From: Oscillospiraceae bacterium
GTDB taxonomy: Bacteria; Bacillota; Clostridia; Oscillospirales; Ruminococcaceae
Direction: 5' to 3'
Length of the DNA: 42,709 nt
Assembly (NCBI GenBank): GCA_009784625.1
Contig: WRBI01000019.1
Coordinates: forward strand, 1-42,709
Part shown: positions 14,721 through 23,798 of the stretch, piece after piece
Position numbering within the stretch: position 1 is the first letter of the stretch
Layout: each line of letters opens with the position of its first letter
Program-made: the position numbers and the translations under genes
The notes under the pieces: generated by a model
The model's database searches: none
Told to the model about the DNA's origin: nothing
The model's input: the letters and a program-made list of their open reading frames with translations, nothing else

Positions 14721-17573
14721 TTAATGTTCAACAACCACAGGTATATCCTTGCGAATCCGGACGTCAGCGGCTACGAACGCGCCTTTTGCCGGGTCGAACA
14801 AGATCGGGTTCAGGTCGATTTCGGCGATCATTGGCAGTTCACTGAGCATCCCGCTCACCCGGCAGATCACGTCAACCAGCGCGTTTTTGTCAACCCCCGG
14901 CTTGCCGCGGTAGCCGGCCAGCAGCGGCTCACAGCGCAGTGAATCGATCATAGCCATCGCCTGATCTTTGCTGATAGGCGGGTAGCCGAATGTCACATCC
15001 TTCATGATCTCGACCCATACGCCGCCCAGGCCAAGCATAATCGAGTTGCCCAGCTGCGGGTCGCGGATACTGCCCACGATCAGCTCTGTTCCCTGTGGCA
15101 CCATTTCTTGGAGCAAAACGCCTTTAGCGCCGGTAAATCTGGCCATAAACTCATTGACTACACTGACAGCCTCGTCCGCGTTCATGATATTCAGCCGGAC
15201 ACCGCCTACATCCGATTTGTGTACGATTTCAGGATGTTCAATTTTTGCGACTAAAGGATATGATAGGTTAAGATTCATTACTTCATTTGAGCTGGCAACT
15301 ACAAACTTTCCGGGCACATGAATCCCAAAGGAATCAAGGATTGCATACGCGTCCTCGACCGGCAGATAATCGCCCTCACTGACTTTTGCCAGCATGACTT
15401 CGGCGGCGCGTACGGTGGCCTTTAGCGCGCGGGGCTGGGTTTCGTCCGCGTACTTGACCGGCGCACGCATACCATTTAGCATGAGCGCCATCTGCTCGGG
15501 GTACTCACTGAATGGGAACCGCTCGCGGTTCATGACATCCCGGGCGGCTTTGCCCAAAGTCGGGCCAAAATAGTTGGAAAGCACCGGGATTTTCGCTTCG
15601 CGGATGATGGGTACAAGCGCCTGGGCAACCGCGCCGGTATCCACAGTGGCGGGCGGCACACAGCAGACCAGCAGCGCGTCGTATTCGCCGCTTTCGATCA
15701 TCAGCCTGGCGGACAGCGAATAGTGTTCGGGCGGGGCGGGCGCGACCACATCGATCGGGTTTTGGACGGACGCTTCGGCCATCAGGTTTTCGGCCAGCTT
15801 TGCTTTGAGTGTGTCCGACGGAGGCGGGAGCTCAAACCCAAAGTCGGAGGCCGCGTCCGAAATCAGGATGCCCATCCCACCGGCGTTGGTCAACACACCT
15901 ACCCGGTTGCCCTTAAGCTTTGGCAGGTTGGAAAGCGCGGCCGCGCAGTAAAAACACTCTTCCAGCGACTTCATCCGGGTGATCCCGGCTTTGTGGATGA
16001 GGGCATCGACCACCTGGTCGTCTCCGGCCAGACTGCCGGTGTGCGAGCTGGCCGCCGCCATCCCCGCGCTGGTCCTTCCCGATTTGACCAGCAGGATTGG
16101 CTTGGTCATCCGCTTTGCGGTCTCGACCAGACGGGCCGGTTCCAGAATAGATTCAAGATAAAGCACAATGACCTTGGTGTGCTCGTCGTTTTCGTAAAAG
16201 GGCAGCAGATCACAAACGGTGATGTCCGCTTGATTGCCCAGCGAAACAATGGCCGAAAGGCCGATCCCCAGTTCTTCGGCGTAGTCGAGCATAGAAGCGC
16301 CGATCGATCCGCTTTGTGTGAACAGCGCGACCCCGCCATGCACAAACGGCGTGTGCAGGATCGTTCCGTTCAGGTTTGCCGCCACGCTGATTACACCCAT
16401 ACAGTTGGGGCCGATCAGCCGCATGTTGTACTTGTGGACGATTTCAACCAGCTTCTCTTGGGCCGCGATGCCTTCCCCGCCCACTTCTTTGAAGCCGGCC
16501 GAAACACATACCAGCGCCTTGACGCCTTTCTTACCGCATTCCTCCGCGACTTGCAGAACCGCTTTGCCGGGGGTGACGATGATGGCCATGTCCACATCCC
16601 CGGGGATTTCGCCGACCGAAGCGTACCCCTTTACACCCATCACGTCTTCGGCCCGCATGTTGACCACGTACTTTTCGCCCTTAAATCCGTCGCGCAGGAT
16701 GTTTTGCACCACACTGCGGCCGATGCCCGGCTTGTCGGACGCGCCGATCACAACCACCGAGTTGGGGTAAAGCATCTTTCGGGTCTCGCGCTTGTGCATG
16801 GGGATGTTCTCGCCCCAGCTCTCAATGCGGATACCCAGCGGCTTCTTCTCGCCTTTGTAGTAGACCGCGCCGTCCTCATCGGTAACAAAATTCCCGGATG
16901 CAACCTCAAGCAATGTTCTCGCACCAACCATTCGACTTTGTTCGTTGACTAACTTGAGGTAGTGGCGCATACGCTCAGTTTCGTCGGCGTGCAGGGTGTA
17001 ATCGACCGGCACGCGTTCAGAAATGACCAAAATCGGGCCGCCGTCCACCTGTTTGGTCGCGATGTGGGAGGTCGAGCAAAGGTTCGGCTCTTTGCCGGCC
17101 AGCGCGTCGCCCACCCCATTCCCGCCGGCGTACAGGCGCTTTCCCTCCTTTTGGATGGAGAGGTCAGCCGGGTGGACGTTGATGATCAAATACTCATCCA
17201 GCAAGCAGTCGGTGGTTGCCCAAACATACCCGGCCAGCAGGATGGCGTCCCCTTTCATCGGGCGGATGAGATCCAGCGCGGCCGCGTCGTATTGCGCGCG
17301 CACTTCCCGGTCTTTGAGGGGTTTGTCCCGCTGTGCGTAGTATTCCTTAATGTCGATGGTGGCGGATGGAACGCCCAGCTCTTTGGCCCTAGCCGCCGCT
17401 TTGCTGTCCGCCTTGCTGCAAAAGACGCCGACGATCTCAAACGGGCAGCCCTCGGGGGTTTGTTCCATCTCTTTTTGCAGCTCATACGCTTTCCAGAGAG
17501 TGTCGCCAGAGCCGGAAGCGTAACCGATCACCCGCAATCTGCCAAGTATCGGGTTGTGTACAGGCGTTAACAT
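14721..17573 (-). CDS. formyltransferase-like / ADP-forming acyl-CoA synthetase fusion
   Basis: A 950-residue two-part protein. Residues 1-245 resemble the formyltransferase fold of PurN and Fmt: VGVFCSKADSKAAARAKELG, DAILLAGYVWATTDCLL, INVHPADL with the catalytic Asn132 and His134 pattern, and TSHIATKQVDGGPIL with the matching Asp177. From about 265 on it is an NDP-forming acyl-CoA synthetase: CoA-binding VVVIGASDKPGIGRSVVQN, GPNCMGV, LFTQSGSIGASML, the phospho-His loop SSHTGSLAGDD (His511), and a C-terminal ATP-grasp part with YPLVAKIEHPEIVHKSDVGG. Such synthetases turn acyl-CoA plus ADP and phosphate into acid plus ATP, or the reverse. The ATG at 17573 follows AAGGAG by eight bases. No stop or frameshift separates the halves, and the substrate is unknown. 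Confidence 0.88.
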   Translation of the reverse strand: MLTPVHNPILGRLRVIGYASGSGDTLWKAYELQKEMEQTPEGCPFEIVGVFCSKADSKAAARAKELGVPSATIDIKEYYAQRDKPLKDREVRAQYDAAALDLIRPMKGDAILLAGYVWATTDCLLDEYLIINVHPADLSIQKEGKRLYAGGNGVGDALAGKEPNLCSTSHIATKQVDGGPILVISERVPVDYTLHADETERMRHYLKLVNEQSRMVGARTLLEVASGNFVTDEDGAVYYKGEKKPLGIRIESWGENIPMHKRETRKMLYPNSVVVIGASDKPGIGRSVVQNILRDGFKGEKYVVNMRAEDVMGVKGYASVGEIPGDVDMAIIVTPGKAVLQVAEECGKKGVKALVCVSAGFKEVGGEGIAAQEKLVEIVHKYNMRLIGPNCMGVISVAANLNGTILHTPFVHGGVALFTQSGSIGASMLDYAEELGIGLSAIVSLGNQADITVCDLLPFYENDEHTKVIVLYLESILEPARLVETAKRMTKPILLVKSGRTSAGMAAASSHTGSLAGDDQVVDALIHKAGITRMKSLEECFYCAAALSNLPKLKGNRVGVLTNAGGMGILISDAASDFGFELPPPSDTLKAKLAENLMAEASVQNPIDVVAPAPPEHYSLSARLMIESGEYDALLVCCVPPATVDTGAVAQALVPIIREAKIPVLSNYFGPTLGKAARDVMNRERFPFSEYPEQMALMLNGMRAPVKYADETQPRALKATVRAAEVMLAKVSEGDYLPVEDAYAILDSFGIHVPGKFVVASSNEVMNLNLSYPLVAKIEHPEIVHKSDVGGVRLNIMNADEAVSVVNEFMARFTGAKGVLLQEMVPQGTELIVGSIRDPQLGNSIMLGLGGVWVEIMKDVTFGYPPISKDQAMAMIDSLRCEPLLAGYRGKPGVDKNALVDVICRVSGMLSELPMIAEIDLNPILFDPAKGAFVAADVRIRKDIPVVVEH

Positions 17574-17630
17574 TTCGCTCACTCCTTAAAATTTAATTTA
17601 TATACTTGGGAAAGTTGCAGTGAGAAGATT

Positions 17631-17649
17631 CGCCCGCGTTAAGCGGGCG
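17631..17649. promoter_or_regulatory. GC hairpin inside the operon
   Basis: CGCCCGC (17631-17637) and GCGGGCG (17643-17649) form a seven-pair stem with a GTTAA loop between the DRE-TIM gene stop and the synthetase start. There is no U-run on the coding (minus) strand, so it may be a processing or stability element rather than a terminator. Confidence 0.4.
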
Positions 17650-17666
17650 TTCTCCCATTTTCTGAA

Positions 17667-18881
17667 TTATTTCTTGATGGCTGCGGCCAGTGTTTTGTAC
17701 TCTTCGCGGGTCAGGTCGCGCTTAGCTTTCATCCCCTCGGTCTTGACCAGGTCGGCCATTGCCTTGACTTGTTCTTCGCTCATCTCAATTCCCAGCTCCT
17801 GGTTGACTAGGGCGATGTTGGCCACCCCGCTCTTCTTGCCGGTGTAGATGTAAGGCTCTACCTGGTTGACCATATCCCAGTGGTAGGGCAGCATAACCAG
17901 CGGGTCTGCGTCTTTGCAGTTTTTCCAGAGCCCGACCGGCATACCGGTCTCCCAGCCGAAGATGCGCTCACCTACAATGGCTTTGGTGGGCGAAACCGCT
18001 TTGCCGGTGCGCATGGCCACTTCGCGGGAAAGTTCGGGCAGCTTGGTCAGATCAATCCCGGTGTCGATTCCGTAAAGGGCTTTGAGGGAGACGACCAGCG
18101 GCTCAAGCGGGCAGTTACCGGTGCGCTCGCCAATTCCGTTTACGGTGACATGTGCGCAGGAGGCCCCGGCCTTGAGTGCCGAAATCGCGGTGGCGACACT
18201 CATCCCAAAATCCTCATGACAGTGGATTTCGATCGGGCAGGCAAGGCGCTCAATCATCTTGCGGGTGGTGTAGTACGCGCCCTCAGGCGAGAACGCACCG
18301 AATGTATCGACCAGTGTGACCGCGTCCATATGCCCGCCGCCCTCTTTGATGGCTTGGAGGGTATCGAGTAAAAAGTTAAGGGTCGCGCGCGAGCCGTCAG
18401 CCGGGAAGAATGTGACTTTCATCCCCAATTGGTGGGCAAGGGCGGTCGATTCACAGGCGGCGGCGATTGCCTTTTCGACTGTCCAGCCCATCCCTTTGGC
18501 CAACAGATGCTCACTGCCCGGCACTTCGGCGATTACCCCGTCAACCCCACACTCTTTGGCCAGCTTGATGTCGGCGGTCATATTTCGGACAAAGCAGTAA
18601 GTTTCGGCTTTCAGGCCGAGGGACGCGATCTCTTTGATGGCGTCGGCGTCTTCCTGGGATACGGCGGGTGCGCCGCACTCGATCTTGTGGATGCCGGCTT
18701 CGTCCAGTTTTTTGGCGATGGCGACTTTGTCGGCGCGGTTTAGCACAATACCCGGCTGTTGTTCTCCGTCCCGGCAGGTGGTCTCAAGGATTTTCACGTC
18801 CTCAACGAAATGAAAACCGGAAGTCACCTCTTCGGCGAAGTTAGACGGCGAAACCCACCATTTGTCAGTGCGATGGCCCAT
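17667..18881 (-). CDS. DRE-TIM metallolyase family protein (isopropylmalate/homocitrate synthase-like)
   Basis: A 404-residue TIM-barrel enzyme. The family signatures are ILETTCRDGEQQPG (first strand, metal-binding Asp and catalytic Arg), IEIHCHEDFGMSVATAISAL (metal-binding His pair) and VNGIGERTGNCPLE. These mark the LeuA/homocitrate synthase/HMG-CoA lyase group, which makes or breaks C-C bonds between acetyl-CoA and a 2-oxo acid. The allosteric leucine-binding C-terminal domain of true LeuA is missing, so end-product control by leucine is unlikely. The ATG at 18881 follows AGGAGG. It sits between livF and the synthetase fusion; the substrate cannot be told apart from motifs. Confidence 0.85.
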   Translation of the reverse strand: MGHRTDKWWVSPSNFAEEVTSGFHFVEDVKILETTCRDGEQQPGIVLNRADKVAIAKKLDEAGIHKIECGAPAVSQEDADAIKEIASLGLKAETYCFVRNMTADIKLAKECGVDGVIAEVPGSEHLLAKGMGWTVEKAIAAACESTALAHQLGMKVTFFPADGSRATLNFLLDTLQAIKEGGGHMDAVTLVDTFGAFSPEGAYYTTRKMIERLACPIEIHCHEDFGMSVATAISALKAGASCAHVTVNGIGERTGNCPLEPLVVSLKALYGIDTGIDLTKLPELSREVAMRTGKAVSPTKAIVGERIFGWETGMPVGLWKNCKDADPLVMLPYHWDMVNQVEPYIYTGKKSGVANIALVNQELGIEMSEEQVKAMADLVKTEGMKAKRDLTREEYKTLAAAIKK

Positions 18882-18908
18882 GATTGTAGTCCTCCTTAAC
18901 TGTTATTG

Positions 18909-19631
18909 TTAATCAACGCCCATATAGGCTTTTTGTACGTCCTCATTCTGGAGCAAGTTCTCGCATGTATCGGACATGACAATCTCGCCGGTTTGCACCA
19001 CATAGCCCCGGTGGGCGGTGTTCAGCGCGATCTTTGAGTTCTGTTCAACAAAGAGGATGGTCGTGCCCTCGGCGTTGATCCGCTTGATCGCCTCAAAAAT
19101 CTCCTTGATGATCAGTGGGGCAAGGCCGAGGGAAGGCTCGTCGAGCAGGATCATCTTGGGGTTGCTGATCATGGCCCGGCCGATCGCGAGCATCTGCTGT
19201 TCGCCGCCTGAAAGTGTACCGGCCATCTGCGGCCTGCGCTCATGCAGGCGGGGAAAGAGCTTGTAAATCTTGTCCAAGTCGTCTTTGATCAGGTGGCGGT
19301 CTTTGCGCAGGTAAGCGCCAACCATCAGATTTTCTTCCACACTCAGCTTGGAGAAGACATGCCGGCCCTCCAACACCTGCACCAGCCCCAAACCGGTGAT
19401 TTTGTTCCCCCGCTTTTTCTGGATCGGCTTGCCGCCAAAGAGGATTTCGCCGCGCACGCCCCCGTGGTGGGTCAATCCAGAAATGGTTTGCAGGGTGGTG
19501 GTCTTGCCCGCGCCGTTCGCGCCGATTAGGGTGACCATCTCGCCCTCGTTGACGTAGAGGTCGATCCCCTTGACCGCGTGGATGCTGCCGTAATAATAGT
19601 GGAGGTTTTTGACTTCCAACAGTGGGGCCAT
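18909..19631 (-). CDS. livF: branched-chain amino-acid ABC transporter ATPase LivF
   Basis: A 240-residue ABC ATPase. Walker A is GANGAGKTT (about 37-45), the signature is LSGGEQQ and Walker B is MILLDEPSLGLAP. The short N-terminus and the ending DVQKAYMGVD fit LivF. Its ATG shares one base with the livG stop (TAATG), implying coupled translation. With LivG it powers LivHM. Confidence 0.95.
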   Translation of the reverse strand: MAPLLEVKNLHYYYGSIHAVKGIDLYVNEGEMVTLIGANGAGKTTTLQTISGLTHHGGVRGEILFGGKPIQKKRGNKITGLGLVQVLEGRHVFSKLSVEENLMVGAYLRKDRHLIKDDLDKIYKLFPRLHERRPQMAGTLSGGEQQMLAIGRAMISNPKMILLDEPSLGLAPLIIKEIFEAIKRINAEGTTILFVEQNSKIALNTAHRGYVVQTGEIVMSDTCENLLQNEDVQKAYMGVD

Positions 19632-20383
19632 TACTCGTCACCTCCCAGATAAGCCGCGATGACTTCGGGGTTGTTCTGCACTTCTTCGGGCATACCCTGC
19701 GCGAGCAGCGCGCCGTTGTAAAGCACAAAGATATAGTCGCAAACTCCCATGACCAGCCGCATGTCGTGCTCGACCATCAACACAATGACGTCCCGCTCAA
19801 GGATTTGATTGAGCAGTTTGTCCAGCTCGCGCTTTTCAGTCGAGTTCATCCCGGCCGCCGGCTCGTCAAGCAAAATCAGCTTTGGGTCGCCGGCAAGCCC
19901 GCGGACAATTTCAAGCAGGCGCTGTTCCCCGTAGGACAGGCTACCGGCCGGGGAGTTGCCTTTGTGTTCCAGACCGACGAACTTGAGCAGATCCCAGGCT
20001 TTGGCTAAGGCTTCTTCTTCCTCCCGGCGCTGTTTTGGGGTGCGCAGGATCGCGTTAAAGAGATTAGACTCCAACTTTGAGTGCATCCCGACCAGAACGT
20101 TTTCAACCACGCTCATCCGCCGGAAAAGGTTGATGACCTGATAGGTGCGGGACATCCCCGCCTCGTTAAACTGAAAACACCGCTGGCCCTGCATCTCGCT
20201 GCCGTTAAAGAACACTTTGCCCTCGGGGCTGTACACCCCGCTAATGCAGTTAAAGAAGGTGGTCTTGCCCGCGCCGTTCGGGCCGATCAGGCCGTAAATC
20301 TGCTTTTTGTTGATCTCAAGCGAGACATTGTTTACGGCAACCAGCCCGCCAAAGCGAATGGTGACGTTTTCGACTTTAAGCAT
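19631..20383 (-). CDS. livG: branched-chain amino-acid ABC transporter ATPase LivG
   Basis: A 250-residue ABC ATPase: Walker A GPNGAGKTT, signature LSYGEQR, Walker B LILLDEPAAGMNSTE, and the LivG-typical helical insert between them. The ATG at 20383 follows GGGAGGGG by six bases; the longer reading lies inside livM. It overlaps the livM stop by eight bases. Confidence 0.95.
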   Translation of the reverse strand: MLKVENVTIRFGGLVAVNNVSLEINKKQIYGLIGPNGAGKTTFFNCISGVYSPEGKVFFNGSEMQGQRCFQFNEAGMSRTYQVINLFRRMSVVENVLVGMHSKLESNLFNAILRTPKQRREEEEALAKAWDLLKFVGLEHKGNSPAGSLSYGEQRLLEIVRGLAGDPKLILLDEPAAGMNSTEKRELDKLLNQILERDVIVLMVEHDMRLVMGVCDYIFVLYNGALLAQGMPEEVQNNPEVIAAYLGGDE

Positions 20384-21362
20384 CGCTCGCCCCTCCCTTC
20401 TTTTGAAGGCCACCGGTCAGTTTTTTGAACGCACTGACCATTGTACCCCAAATCCCGCCGGGAATGACCACGATGACCAAAAGCATCATCACGCCGAAAA
20501 TGAGCATCTGGAACTCCTGTAAGGGGCGAAGCACTTCGGTGAGGGTCAGCACAGTCACCACCCCGACCACCGGCCCAAGCAGAGAAGCTGTTCCGCCAAA
20601 GAGCAGCATGATGATAAACATGATCGACTGCTGAATTGTAAATGTTTCCGGGCTGATGTAGCGGACAAAGTGTGTGAACATCGCGCCCGCAAAGGCGGTG
20701 TAAAACGCGCTGATCGAAAAGGCCATAACTTTGTATTTGCGGACATCAATCCCCATTCCGTCGGCCGCCCGGCTGTTCTCGCGGATTGCGATAAACGCGC
20801 GGCCCACTTTTGAGCGGACAATCAAGTGCTTGACCAATAGAAAGAGGATACAACAGATCAGGCCAAAGTAGTAAAACCGGACATTGCTGTTGAACGGAAA
20901 TCCAAAGAGGCTGACCGGGCTGGCAAACATCCCGCGAAAGTTGCCGGTAATCCCGCCGGGCGAGTTGACGATGATCTGGTAGACAATTTCACCAAAGGCA
21001 ATGGTGGCCAGTGAAAGAAAGTGAAAAACCAGCTTGGATGCGGGATAAGCAAGCAGCGCGCCAATCACGGCAGCGATGACGGATGCGATAAACATGGTAA
21101 AGATGACCGGGATGTTCAGCTCGTTGTTGAGGATCCCCGACATGTAAGCGCCAATCGCGAAGAACGCGGCGTGCCCGATCGATATCTGGCCGCTGTAGCC
21201 AAACACAATGTCAAGCCCCGAAACCGCGATGACGTAGAGAAAAACAAGACATCCTACCATAATAAAGAAAGTGTTCCCTGTGGCTGTGAAAAAGGTCGGC
21301 AAAGAAAAGGCGACCAGAATCAGAGCCAGAACCGGCATCTTGGTTTTGATTAGACCCAGCAT
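20376..21362 (-). CDS. livM: branched-chain amino-acid ABC transporter permease LivM
   Basis: A 328-residue permease with about ten hydrophobic helices. The family stretch GLDIVFGYSGQISIGHAAFF and the cytoplasmic coupling region AFIAIRENSRAADGMGIDVRKYK are present. The ATG at 21362 follows GGGGAG by eight bases. It pairs with LivH. Confidence 0.94.
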   Translation of the reverse strand: MLGLIKTKMPVLALILVAFSLPTFFTATGNTFFIMVGCLVFLYVIAVSGLDIVFGYSGQISIGHAAFFAIGAYMSGILNNELNIPVIFTMFIASVIAAVIGALLAYPASKLVFHFLSLATIAFGEIVYQIIVNSPGGITGNFRGMFASPVSLFGFPFNSNVRFYYFGLICCILFLLVKHLIVRSKVGRAFIAIRENSRAADGMGIDVRKYKVMAFSISAFYTAFAGAMFTHFVRYISPETFTIQQSIMFIIMLLFGGTASLLGPVVGVVTVLTLTEVLRPLQEFQMLIFGVMMLLVIVVIPGGIWGTMVSAFKKLTGGLQKKGGASDA

Positions 21363-21382
21363 CAAATTCTCTCCCCTTTCCT

Positions 21383-22264
21383 TTAACCGTCTTGGATGGC
21401 GCGCTCGTTAAAGATACCGGTGGGCTTGATGAACAGGAAGAGCAGAAGCACCATATACGCTACAAGATCCCTAAACTGGCTGGAAATATAACCGGCCACA
21501 AAGTTTTCGAGCAGGCCGAGGGCAATCCCGCCGACCATTGCGCCGTACATGTTGCCGAACCCGCCGATTACCGCGCCCGCGAAGCCTTTGCGGCCAAGCT
21601 GTGCGCCCAAGAGCGAAAATACACCGTACATCGGGCCGATCAGCATCCCGCCGACCGCGGCGATCCCGGCTGAAAGCCCCCAGGTGATCCCGGTACTCAG
21701 GGAAGTGTCAATCCCACAGGCTTCGGCCGCTTTCGAATCCATAGCCGCCGCCCGCATGGATGTCCCGACCCGGGTTTTTGTCATAAAGAAATGCAGCGCG
21801 ATCATCAACAAAAGCGAAACGCCGACCGCGACCAACACTTCAGGCTGAATGTTCACCCCGGCCACCCGCACGGTGTTGACCGCAAAAACGGACGGAAAGC
21901 TGAGTGGGATGTTCCCCCAGATAAGGTTGACGCCGTTTTGTATGATGTATGAAATCGCGATGGTCGCGAGGACAATATACGCAACGCCCACCCCGCGCCG
22001 GGTCAGTGTCCGTATAATCCCTTTTTCCATCAGTATGCCGAATAAGAATGCAACCGCGATGGTAAGTACAAGTGAGAGCGCGAAGGGGATTCCCATAAAG
22101 GCATAAAAAGTCAGCCCCAGGTATGCCCCAAGTGTCATGATATCGCCCTGCATCAGGCTCATAAGCCCGGATGCTTTGTAGATCAGGCTGTAACCCAGAG
22201 CAACCAGCCCGTAGATACAGCCCAGTGCCAGGCCGGTTATAAGGAGTATCATGAATCTTTCCAT
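21383..22264 (-). CDS. livH: branched-chain amino-acid ABC transporter permease LivH
   Basis: A 293-residue permease with about eight helices. LivH marks are GLALGCIYGLVALGYSLIYK, the coupling stretch GTSMRAAAMDSKAAEACGID, and GRKGFAGAVIGGFGNMYGAM. The ATG at 22264 is preferred because the extra N-terminal residues of the longest reading are non-hydrophobic and untypical. The ribosome site AAGGAG lies rather far upstream (13 bases), so the ATG at 22252 is an alternative. Confidence 0.93.
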   Translation of the reverse strand: MERFMILLITGLALGCIYGLVALGYSLIYKASGLMSLMQGDIMTLGAYLGLTFYAFMGIPFALSLVLTIAVAFLFGILMEKGIIRTLTRRGVGVAYIVLATIAISYIIQNGVNLIWGNIPLSFPSVFAVNTVRVAGVNIQPEVLVAVGVSLLLMIALHFFMTKTRVGTSMRAAAMDSKAAEACGIDTSLSTGITWGLSAGIAAVGGMLIGPMYGVFSLLGAQLGRKGFAGAVIGGFGNMYGAMVGGIALGLLENFVAGYISSQFRDLVAYMVLLLFLFIKPTGIFNERAIQDG

Positions 22265-22388
22265 ATTGTGGAGAAAACTCCTTTCGGAATGGAGTGTACA
22301 AAAAACGCATGATGTGGTAAAACACATACGAACAAAATGGCGGGCAGCGCATCTTTCCCGATCCACCGCCCGCCGATCGCCTATTCAG

Positions 22389-23666
22389 TTAGAAACTTGT
22401 GCCGGTTGCCGCAAAGAACGCCTCCAGGCCGCCGCCTGCCAGCCACTCGTCAAAGAGCAGATTTTGGCCGTCAACAATGACGAAGCGGTTGAAGAACTGG
22501 TAGCCCTCGCGGGTGCCGTTGGTAAAGTCGACCCGGCCGCCAAGCCCCTCAAAGACAACCTGGTTGGCCGCCTGGCGCAGGCTTTCGGGGGAATTGTCGG
22601 GTGCGAGCTTAGCCGCTTCCCAAAGTGCCATGATGTTATCCCAGTTGCGGTAAGGGATCTCGGTTTGGGGCAGTTCACCCCAACGGGCTTCGTAAAGGCG
22701 CAGGAACTCGTACATAGCCGGAATGTTCTGTGCGTCAGCCGCATCCACATAAGTGACATAGGGGTTGGTGAACATGATGTAGTTGGAATTTTCAAGACCT
22801 ACGATATCGATCATGAAATTGGCGAAAGACTCGTTGTTGATGACGATGCCGTTCCAGCCGAGCTGGCGGAGCTGGTTGACAAAGTTGATGGTCGGCTCGC
22901 CCAGAGTACCGAAGAACACGGCCTGCGGGTCGGAAGCAAGGATGTTGGCGATCTGCGCGCTAAAGTCGGTGTCGCCAACCGCATGGCTTTCGCGGGTTGT
23001 GATGGTAACGCCCAGCGCCTCAGCTTCAGAAATAAACGCATCGGCAGAAGCGATCGAAGAGTCATCCAGCCCGTTGAAGACGGCTACACGGGTGATCCCC
23101 ATCTGGTTTACCATGTCGGCGGTCAAAACCATCGCAACGTCGGTATTCATAGCCGCACGGAAGAGGAAAGGCCAATCGGGTTCCATCCAGGTGGGGGAAG
23201 TGCCGCTGCCGAACGTGATGATCTGGTTGTCGTTGGCGATCTGGCCGATGGCCAAAATCTCACTGGAAACCATTGAGCCGATCAGCGCGTCGATGTTGTG
23301 TACTTCGATCAGTCGGTTTACAACGCTGACTGCCTCTTGCGGGGAGGTTACGTCGTAAATTTGCAGGGCAACCGGTACACCGTTAAAGCCGCCCTCGGCG
23401 TTGATCATCTCAATTGCCATTTCGATTGCGTTGCGGGCTTCAATGCCGAAGGCCGCATTGCCGCCGCTCAGCGGCTGGAAGTTGCCGATCAGGAAAACTT
23501 CACCGTCGTTTGCGGGCGCTGCGGTATCACCGGCGGGTGCGTCATTGCCGGCCGGGGTTGTGGAGTCCGCAGGTGCGGTTCCGCCGCCATTGCCGCAGGC
23601 GCCCAATAGCAGGGCAATGATCAAAACGGTCACGATGGTACTCAGAAAACGTTTGTGTTTGCGCAT
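22389..23666 (-). CDS. livJ: LivJ-type substrate-binding lipoprotein
   Basis: A 425-residue type I periplasmic-binding-fold protein. A lipoprotein signal (positively charged start, hydrophobic stretch, lipobox LLGAC with Cys at about residue 24) is followed by an Ala/Pro/Asp-rich linker of about 30 residues and the binding domain from FLIGNFQPLSGGNAAFG. It is anchored outside the membrane and feeds LivHMGF. Substrates of this family include branched-chain and other amino acids, amides and short acids, so leucine is not assured. The ATG at 23666 follows GGAGG. It lies downstream of the aminotransferase on the same strand. Confidence 0.93.
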   Translation of the reverse strand: MRKHKRFLSTIVTVLIIALLLGACGNGGGTAPADSTTPAGNDAPAGDTAAPANDGEVFLIGNFQPLSGGNAAFGIEARNAIEMAIEMINAEGGFNGVPVALQIYDVTSPQEAVSVVNRLIEVHNIDALIGSMVSSEILAIGQIANDNQIITFGSGTSPTWMEPDWPFLFRAAMNTDVAMVLTADMVNQMGITRVAVFNGLDDSSIASADAFISEAEALGVTITTRESHAVGDTDFSAQIANILASDPQAVFFGTLGEPTINFVNQLRQLGWNGIVINNESFANFMIDIVGLENSNYIMFTNPYVTYVDAADAQNIPAMYEFLRLYEARWGELPQTEIPYRNWDNIMALWEAAKLAPDNSPESLRQAANQVVFEGLGGRVDFTNGTREGYQFFNRFVIVDGQNLLFDEWLAGGGLEAFFAATGTSF

Positions 23667-23798
23667 GTTTAAATTCCTCCGTTAATGTTTTTTATGGTTG
23701 TCCATTTGTGGTTTTGCTGCTGATTGACCTTGAGCGCGACCATCTCCTTCCGTATTGTGGCCGTCACGCAGGGCGGGGTTTCCGCTCAGCGTGATATC

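Noticed and set aside
15723-16952. 409-codon open frame antisense to the synthetase fusion
   Set aside because: Shadow of a strongly supported gene; composition rich in His, Arg and Gln, and no family motif.
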